In this document: piece by piece, positions 26,371 to 32,624 of the stretch | How positions within the stretch are numbered: the first letter of the stretch is position 1 | Layout: every line of letters starts with the position of its first letter | Assembly (NCBI GenBank): GCA_012034655.1 | Contig: JAAUOZ010000051.1 | Location: forward strand, 1 to 32,624 | Reading direction: 5' to 3' | Source of the DNA: Leptolyngbyaceae cyanobacterium CSU_1_3 | GTDB lineage: Bacteria > Cyanobacteriota > Cyanobacteriia > Leptolyngbyales > Leptolyngbyaceae | Length of the DNA stretch: 32,624 bases | Notes under the pieces: model-generated | What the model saw: only the letters and a program-made list of their open reading frames with translations | Database searches by the model: none | What the model was told of the DNA's origin: nothing | Translations under genes and position numbers: made by a program

Positions 26371-26961
26371 ATGGCTGCTTCTACAGAACCCAACTTAATC
26401 GAGTCGTCTCTCTTCACAACGACCCACCAATCGATCGCCCACACAGCACTTTTACAAGGTGAAATTCTTTTAGCAACGCGCACTTATTCTGCCTGGGGCG
26501 GGGCGGTCACGGCTCAACTCTATTTTCCGCTCACGCCTGTTCAACTTTGGCAACCCCTTACCGACTACTCCCAGTGGACGCGCTACTTCCCAGATGTCAC
26601 CCGGAGCGAAATTTTGCATTCTGGTGGGGCGAGTCCGGGGGGGACGGTGAAGCGACAGGTCAAACGCCTCTACCAAACTGCCAGCAAAGCTTTCCTGGTG
26701 TTTACGGCTCAAGTTGAAATTTATCTCAAAGTTTTAGAAACTCAACATCAGCGAGTTCAGTTTTACTTAGAGTCTGGTAGCTTTAGTGATTTTGCCGCCG
26801 ATCTCAGTCTGCAAGGCTATGGAGATGGCACAATTTTGACCTATGCCGTTCAAGCGACTCCATCGATTCCTGTTCCTGGAATGTTCATTGAACAAGCAAT
26901 TCGTATGGATTTACCCGCCAATCTTGAACAGATGCGCCGCGTGATTTGTGAAAAAGCTTAA
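26371..26961 (+). CDS. SRPBCC (START/polyketide-cyclase-like) family protein
   Basis: 196 residues with the helix-grip pattern: a beta strand (AVTAQLYFPLTPVQLWQPL), a helix with DYSQWTRYFPDV, then strands with alternating hydrophobics, and a long C-terminal helix (DLPANLEQMRRVICEKA). The WQPLTDYSQWTRYFPDV segment is characteristic of cyclase/dehydrase-like members that bind hydrophobic ligands. There is no signal peptide or membrane segment. The ATG has a GGAG sequence about 9 nt upstream. The natural ligand cannot be named from sequence. Confidence 0.88.
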   Translation: MAASTEPNLIESSLFTTTHQSIAHTALLQGEILLATRTYSAWGGAVTAQLYFPLTPVQLWQPLTDYSQWTRYFPDVTRSEILHSGGASPGGTVKRQVKRLYQTASKAFLVFTAQVEIYLKVLETQHQRVQFYLESGSFSDFAADLSLQGYGDGTILTYAVQATPSIPVPGMFIEQAIRMDLPANLEQMRRVICEKA

Positions 26962-27047
26962 CCTTAACGATCGCCATTTTGTTGCCGGGCTAGCCTCTTA
27001 CGACAGAGCAAATGGGTCAAATGTCGAATTTGGGCCGATTGCCTAAC

Positions 27048-27080
27048 TCGCCGTTGCCACACTTTGCAGGGCGACGGCGA
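27048..27080. repeat. Hairpin element, second copy
   Basis: TCGCCGTTGC (27048-27057) pairs with GCGACGGCGA (27071-27080), one G-U pair, loop of 13 nt. It lies in the convergent spacer between the SRPBCC gene and the minus-strand membrane-protein gene, and shares TTTGCAGGGCGACGGCGAT-like sequence with the element at 26219-26252. Confidence 0.6.
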
Positions 27081-27114
27081 TGCAGATATACAAAGCGCCT
27101 GTGAGGGCTGATCC

Positions 27115-27555
27115 TCAGCTTTCAAAGGAGTCTAAATCTAGAGCGGCAGAGCCACCACGATCGAGTTCTGCCAGAGTTTTGCCCAACTGCCACCAGACCA
27201 ACCAACTAATAAAGATCGTCATGGGCAGAGCGATCGCATAGGCTAGCTTACCAGGGAAGCCAAAAATTTCCATGCCCGCGCAGAGAAACACACAGGCTCC
27301 GATCGCAATGCCCACAAAAGGAGTCAATAGCTGCACCCCTCTCATATTGGCGAGGCTGCGAGTCGATCGGTTCTTCGACCATTCTTGAACCGACTGCTTG
27401 AGAACAGAATCGAAAGCAAGACCAGAAGCGAGGCTGATAAATAAACCAGCCGCAAGAAGAAAATAAGGAGGATCGGGGAAATAGTACACGGTGCGCTTGG
27501 GGTGTAGGGTATGGAGTGTAGACGAAAGAAAAGTGTAGATGAAAATATTTCTCAA
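27115..27555 (-). CDS. Small membrane protein, unknown function
   Basis: About 124-146 residues with three hydrophobic helices: FLLAAGLFISLASGLAF near the start, FVGIAIGACVFLCAGMEIF, and LPMTIFISWLVWWQLG. The C-terminal tail is acidic (AELDRGGSAALDLDSFES). The annotated frame may begin too early: GTG at 27489 gives the more natural MYYFPDPPYFLLAAG. It sits about 15 bp after the ABC1 kinase gene on the same strand, so the two may be cotranscribed. No family assignment can be made. Confidence 0.75.
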   Translation of the reverse strand: MRNIFIYTFLSSTLHTLHPKRTVYYFPDPPYFLLAAGLFISLASGLAFDSVLKQSVQEWSKNRSTRSLANMRGVQLLTPFVGIAIGACVFLCAGMEIFGFPGKLAYAIALPMTIFISWLVWWQLGKTLAELDRGGSAALDLDSFES

Positions 27556-27571
27556 ACTTTCTACACGGTTC

Positions 27572-29323
27572 TTAAGCCTTTATCCTACCGTTAGTGAGAT
27601 CCGCCGTCAAAGAAGCAACGGAGGGCAGTAGGGCGGCTGTGCTGGCGCTAGAAAAGTCAACCAATGCACCGAGGGCTGCGCCAAATAATTGGGCAGGCTT
27701 AATATCGTCTTTGATCAGGTTCCACAGTCGCCGGACTTCTTCGGTATGCAGACGATCGTCCTCAGTCAGCGCCAAGAGCAACTGTTGACGCAAAAACTGA
27801 CCTTCCTCAGAGAGCATGAACTGTAACCCTAGCTGAGCCGTGGGCAACAGATCAAACCCACTGTCAGAACGAGCGATCGCGATCATATTTTCCAAACGCT
27901 GCCATTGAAATTTACCGTCTTTGAACAGCACCTCTAGCAGACGACGACGCAAGGCAGGCGACTCTCCGGTCAGCAAACGACGCGCCACATAGGGGTAGCC
28001 AATTTCTACGATCTTAAAATTGGGATTGAGGGTCAGCGCTAAACCCTCCTGGGTGACGAGCGAACGAATGATCAGCGCGAACTTGGCAGGAATGCGGAAC
28101 GGGTAATCGTACATCAACTCCGAAAAGCGATCGGTGATCGTCTTGAAGTTAAAGTCGCGCACGCTCTCGCCCATTACGTCACCCAGCACCGACTCTAGAG
28201 CAGGAACGATCGGGTAAATATCCACATCAGGTGTGAGAAACCCCAACCTGACAAAATCGTGAGCCAGTTCGGTATAGTCTTTGTTGATCAAATGCACTAC
28301 CGCATCGACCAGTGTTTCTTTGGCGGTTTCCTCTAGCTGATCCATCATGCCGAAGTCGATAAATGCCATGCGTGCATCTGGGAAAACCTGCCCTCCTTCC
28401 ACCGACGGCGCAACCGCAAACAAGTTACCCGGATGCGGATCGGCATGAAAAAATCCATACTCAAGCAACTGTCGCAACCCAGCCGTCACTCCAATTTTGA
28501 TCAGTGCGTCGGTGTCGAGTCCGGCTGTTTGGATGCGATCGGTATGGGTCAGCTTTATTCCTTCGATCCACTCCAGCACCAGGATGCGATTGGTACAGTA
28601 GCGCCAAAAGATCGATGGAACCTTGACGGTTGGGTCGTTGCGGAAGTTGTGAGCAAACTTTTCGGCGTTACGTCCTTCGTTGAGGTAGTCGATTTCTTCA
28701 AAGAGTTTCGTGCCAAATTCATCCACAATCAGGGTGAGATCGTGTCCTAGGTTTAACGGCAGCCACGGCGATAGCCAGCTTGCTGCCCACCGCATCAAGT
28801 AGAGATCGAGGGTGAGCACGGGTAGCAGGTTGGGTCGCTGCACCTTAACTGCGACCTCTTCGCCACTATGTAGACGGGCACGGTAGACCTGCGCCAGACT
28901 TGCGGCCGCCACCGGCTGAGGAGAAATCTCGGCAAAGATATCGTCGATCGTGTCGTCTAGCTGCGTCTCGATCAGGCGAAAGGCCATTTCGTTGGGAAAT
29001 TGAGGTAACTGGTCTTGCAGTTTAACCAGTTCATCTAAAAAGTCTTGCCTGACCAAATCGGGACGGGTGGACAATGCCTGACCCACCTTAATAAAAGTCG
29101 GCCCCAAGACGGTGAGCATGTGTCTCAGTTGAGCAGCGCGACGTAGTTTGTTGGCTTCAACCTGGTGTTGCCATTCGTCCCACTTTAAGTTGAGGATGAA
29201 TGCTAAAAATAAGCGAGTCACTCTCAGTGCCCGCCAGACGGCTCGCCAGGGGCGATATTGATAGTATCGAGCGATCGAGATCGCATCGTAGCGCTTTAGC
29301 TGACTTAGGGGAATTCGACCCAC
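27572..29323 (-). CDS. AarF/ABC1/UbiB-family kinase-like protein
   Basis: 583 residues. Atypical kinase-fold protein of the ABC1 family, linked in bacteria and plastids to isoprenoid-quinone synthesis and lipid stress. The KxGQ motif in FIKVGQALSTRPDL, the Ala-rich loop AAASLAQVYRA, the lysine in VAVKVQRP, the catalytic-like HADPHPGNLF and the metal site FIDFGMMDQL are all present. Start GTG is fixed by an in-frame TAG two codons upstream. A small membrane-protein gene follows closely. Members in cyanobacteria are numerous, so the exact role is open. Confidence 0.94.
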   Translation of the reverse strand: MGRIPLSQLKRYDAISIARYYQYRPWRAVWRALRVTRLFLAFILNLKWDEWQHQVEANKLRRAAQLRHMLTVLGPTFIKVGQALSTRPDLVRQDFLDELVKLQDQLPQFPNEMAFRLIETQLDDTIDDIFAEISPQPVAAASLAQVYRARLHSGEEVAVKVQRPNLLPVLTLDLYLMRWAASWLSPWLPLNLGHDLTLIVDEFGTKLFEEIDYLNEGRNAEKFAHNFRNDPTVKVPSIFWRYCTNRILVLEWIEGIKLTHTDRIQTAGLDTDALIKIGVTAGLRQLLEYGFFHADPHPGNLFAVAPSVEGGQVFPDARMAFIDFGMMDQLEETAKETLVDAVVHLINKDYTELAHDFVRLGFLTPDVDIYPIVPALESVLGDVMGESVRDFNFKTITDRFSELMYDYPFRIPAKFALIIRSLVTQEGLALTLNPNFKIVEIGYPYVARRLLTGESPALRRRLLEVLFKDGKFQWQRLENMIAIARSDSGFDLLPTAQLGLQFMLSEEGQFLRQQLLLALTEDDRLHTEEVRRLWNLIKDDIKPAQLFGAALGALVDFSSASTAALLPSVASLTADLTNGRIKA

Positions 29324-29395
29324 GTTCTACACTGCCTCTCAAGACTAAGTGGATGCCTGCGAGTAGAAGCATCAATAGCAGTCTGGGTTTTTGGA

Positions 29396-29416
29396 TGTAG
29401 AACGCCTACGTCTACA
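29396..29416. repeat. Short palindrome, degenerate cyanobacterial repeat
   Basis: TGTAGA (29396-29401) and TCTACA (29411-29416) flank a 9-bp centre with CTACG. This resembles the GTAGAGACG...CGTCTCTAC palindromic repeats common in cyanobacterial genomes. A similar degenerate sequence lies near 23074-23096. Confidence 0.45.
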
Positions 29417-29679
29417 AAAACAAGGTTTATTAAAAGTTACGGAAAAACTCCGATCGGACAACTGCTATTAATGTTTACTAATTGTTACCTTTGTTCTCAA
29501 TTCTAGTATGGAAAACTACAACTTTCTCGCTTTAATTTCAATTACAGCTATTGAGTAGCAGCGACTCCGGGGTCAAAGCTTTAGAATGTTTTAATAAAAT
29601 CTTTCCAGATATAAATTTTTCGTTAATTTTTCGTTGATTCTGTGGGGATGCTCCTCATTTTGTCCGATCCAATTTGAAA

Positions 29680-29709
29680 CACTGGTGAAAATAGCACTGG
29701 TGAAAATAG
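29680..29709. repeat. Tandem repeat, 15-bp unit, two perfect copies
   Basis: CACTGGTGAAAATAG occurs twice in succession and is followed directly by a HIP1 octamer. Confidence 0.92.
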
Positions 29710-29919
29710 CGATCGCCAAAAGTGTGAGCCGATTCACCTGGCTCTAAACCCAAGCAAAAGGCCCACACTTCGCAGAGATTCATCTTCGATCAAGGGATGC
29801 TAGTCGAATCTGGTGAACGATCGCCACGCCACTTCTCTGGCAACGAAGCGAGTCTTAGCTAGCTAACCCCCTAGGAACGGTGGATTCAATCATTCCGTCC
29901 ACTGCAAGAAGGTTGTCTT

Positions 29920-29972
29920 GCCCTCACTTCAGCCCTCTCCCAAGTTGGGAGAAGGAGTTAGGGGATGAGGGC
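29920..29972. repeat. Imperfect long hairpin, possible dispersed repeat
   Basis: A central TCTCCCAA-G-TTGGGAGA stem is enclosed by GCCCTCA (29920-29926) and TGAGGGC (29966-29972). The right half (GGAGAAGGAGTTAGGGGATGAGGG region) resembles 11863-11884. It is 30 bp past the EF-G stop. Confidence 0.6.
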
Positions 29973-30004
29973 GAAGATCTCCGGCATTGATCAATCCACA
30001 TTCC

Positions 30005-32089
<2,085 letters not shown>

Positions 32090-32220
32090 GTCTGCTTTTG
32101 TAAGTTCAGTTCTTCGAACCGCTGTGTGTCCACCTGCCGAGGGTCACTCAGCAAAAATCGGCATTGCTTTCCCGAACCAGCTCGGGCTGGTGGGCAACCC
32201 TCGGAACATCTCGGTTCGCT

Positions 32221-32258
32221 TTGGCTGGCCTGCGAAACATTGGCTGGCCTGCTAAACA
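32221..32258. repeat. Tandem repeat, 19-bp unit, two copies
   Basis: TTGGCTGGCCTGCGAAACA at 32221-32239 is repeated at 32240-32258 with one substitution. Confidence 0.9.
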
Positions 32259-32283
32259 ATCTATGCCCCGGTTGACAACGCCT

Positions 32284-32296
32284 ATTGTTTAACAAT
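32284..32296. promoter_or_regulatory. Short perfect palindrome, candidate operator
   Basis: ATTGTT-T-AACAAT lies about 195 bp upstream of the EF-G start and 165 bp past the end of the ArsR-like gene. A regulator site is possible but unproven. Confidence 0.25.
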
Positions 32297-32363
32297 TGTA
32301 AATTGCTTTGCTGCAAGTTGTGACGCGCGGTACGGCGAGTTGTCTACGGGTTACCGAATCGTT

Positions 32364-32405
32364 GCCGAAAGGTTCTAGCCGAAAGGTTCTAGCCGAAAGA
32401 TTCTA
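32364..32405. repeat. Tandem repeat, 14-bp unit, three copies
   Basis: GCCGAAAGGTTCTA occurs at 32364-32377 and 32378-32391, and with one substitution at 32392-32405. Confidence 0.93.
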
Positions 32406-32460
32406 ACAGTGCGGTGCGATCGCTTCTCTCTACCCCGCCCAGCCTAGCCGCCCAGCAGGC

Positions 32461-32624
32461 CTAGGTGGCCCCTATTCTGGGCGGCGCTGGATCAATCACC
32501 GCCAGCAATCCATCCATCAGGCCAGGGAAGCGCCCATCCAGCTCGGCTTTACGGAGGGAGTTGAGCCGCTGGGTGCCCTCCTTGCGAGAAAAAACGACCC
32601 CTGCCTCTCGCAACACCTTGAAGT
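32461..32624 (-). CDS. ArsR-family regulator, C-terminal part (runs off the window)
   Basis: The last 53 codons of a minus-strand gene; the start lies beyond the right edge. The sequence FKVLREAGVVFSRKEGTQRL followed by NSLRKAELD matches the recognition helix and wing of ArsR-type winged-helix repressors (usual form HLKVLREAGLV...REGRRxxYSL). The tail DPAPPRIGAT is Pro-rich. The metal- or signal-sensing residues cannot be judged because the N-terminal half is missing. It is on the same strand as the EF-G gene and about 370 bp ahead of it. Confidence 0.75.
   Translation of the reverse strand, partial: FKVLREAGVVFSRKEGTQRLNSLRKAELDGRFPGLMDGLLAVIDPAPPRIGAT

Larger units (their letters stand above)
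29324..30004. other. Intergenic region between fusB-like gene and ABC1 kinase
   Basis: About 680 bp without a coding frame of convincing composition; AT-rich at 29420-29640. It holds the ABC1 kinase promoter, an inverted repeat (29396-29416), a 15-bp tandem duplication (29680-29709) and an imperfect long hairpin at 29920-29972. Nothing else recognisable was seen. Confidence 0.5.
32090..32460. other. Intergenic region upstream of the EF-G gene
   Basis: No gene seen. Two tandem duplications and a palindrome (listed separately) fill a good part of it. It should contain the EF-G promoter. Confidence 0.5.

Noticed and set aside
32100..32140. tRNA-like GGTTCGAA on the minus strand
   Set aside because: No acceptor or anticodon arms can be folded around it.

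Overview
The window looks like a piece of a cyanobacterial chromosome. The octamer GCGATCGC (HIP1) recurs throughout (for example 7891-7898 and 14125-14132). The gene set is also typically cyanobacterial: clustered ctaC-ctaD-ctaE with divergent ctaA-ctaB, several Hanks-type kinases with accessory sensor modules, a PEP-CTERM protein, and an AarF/ABC1 kinase. The gene style resembles filamentous, Leptolyngbya-like lineages, but the genus cannot be fixed from sequence reading alone. No rRNA, tRNA, CRISPR array, intact insertion sequence or prophage was seen.

Layout. 1-726: no intact gene; a decayed short reading frame and a small tandem repeat. 727-5607: prs (-), yqeY-like (+), Ser/Thr kinase A with a membrane anchor and two extracytoplasmic beta modules (+), bioD (+). 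5707-7623: a large unassigned membrane protein (-). 7775-14352: terminal oxidase locus, with ctaC-ctaD-ctaE on the minus strand and ctaA-ctaB on the plus strand across an 0.8 kb divergent spacer. 14668-16603: ABC-2 exporter pair, same strand as ctaB. 16884-17282: small secreted Gln-rich protein. 17399-19703: kinase B overlapping a periplasmic-binding-protein-like gene (-). 20419-21122: PEP-CTERM exported protein. 21193-23396 (-): a MoaD-like carrier, thrC and another MoaD-like carrier. 23617-23993: crcB. 24260-26209: kinase C (zinc ribbon, kinase, seven WD40 repeats). 26371-29323: SRPBCC protein, small membrane protein, ABC1/UbiB-family kinase. 30005-32089: an EF-G of the EF-G2 type. The right edge holds the 3' end of an ArsR-like regulator.

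How the genes work together. The ctaA/ctaB products make the heme A that the CtaC/D/E oxidase needs, so 7.7-14.4 kb is one functional respiratory locus. The three kinases share a catalytic fold but carry different C-terminal modules, which suggests separate signalling inputs. thrC with two ubiquitin-fold, Gly-Gly-ending carriers suggests a link between amino-acid and sulfur metabolism.

Most important caution. Six genes (kinase A, ctaB, the ABC ATPase with two breaks, the PEP-CTERM gene, thrC, crcB) are interrupted by seven frameshifts. Each is repaired by restoring one base, usually in a short homopolymer. This looks like consensus error rather than gene decay, so these genes are annotated as CDS spanning the break. 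Short tandem duplications of 12-20 bp recur in many intergenic spacers.
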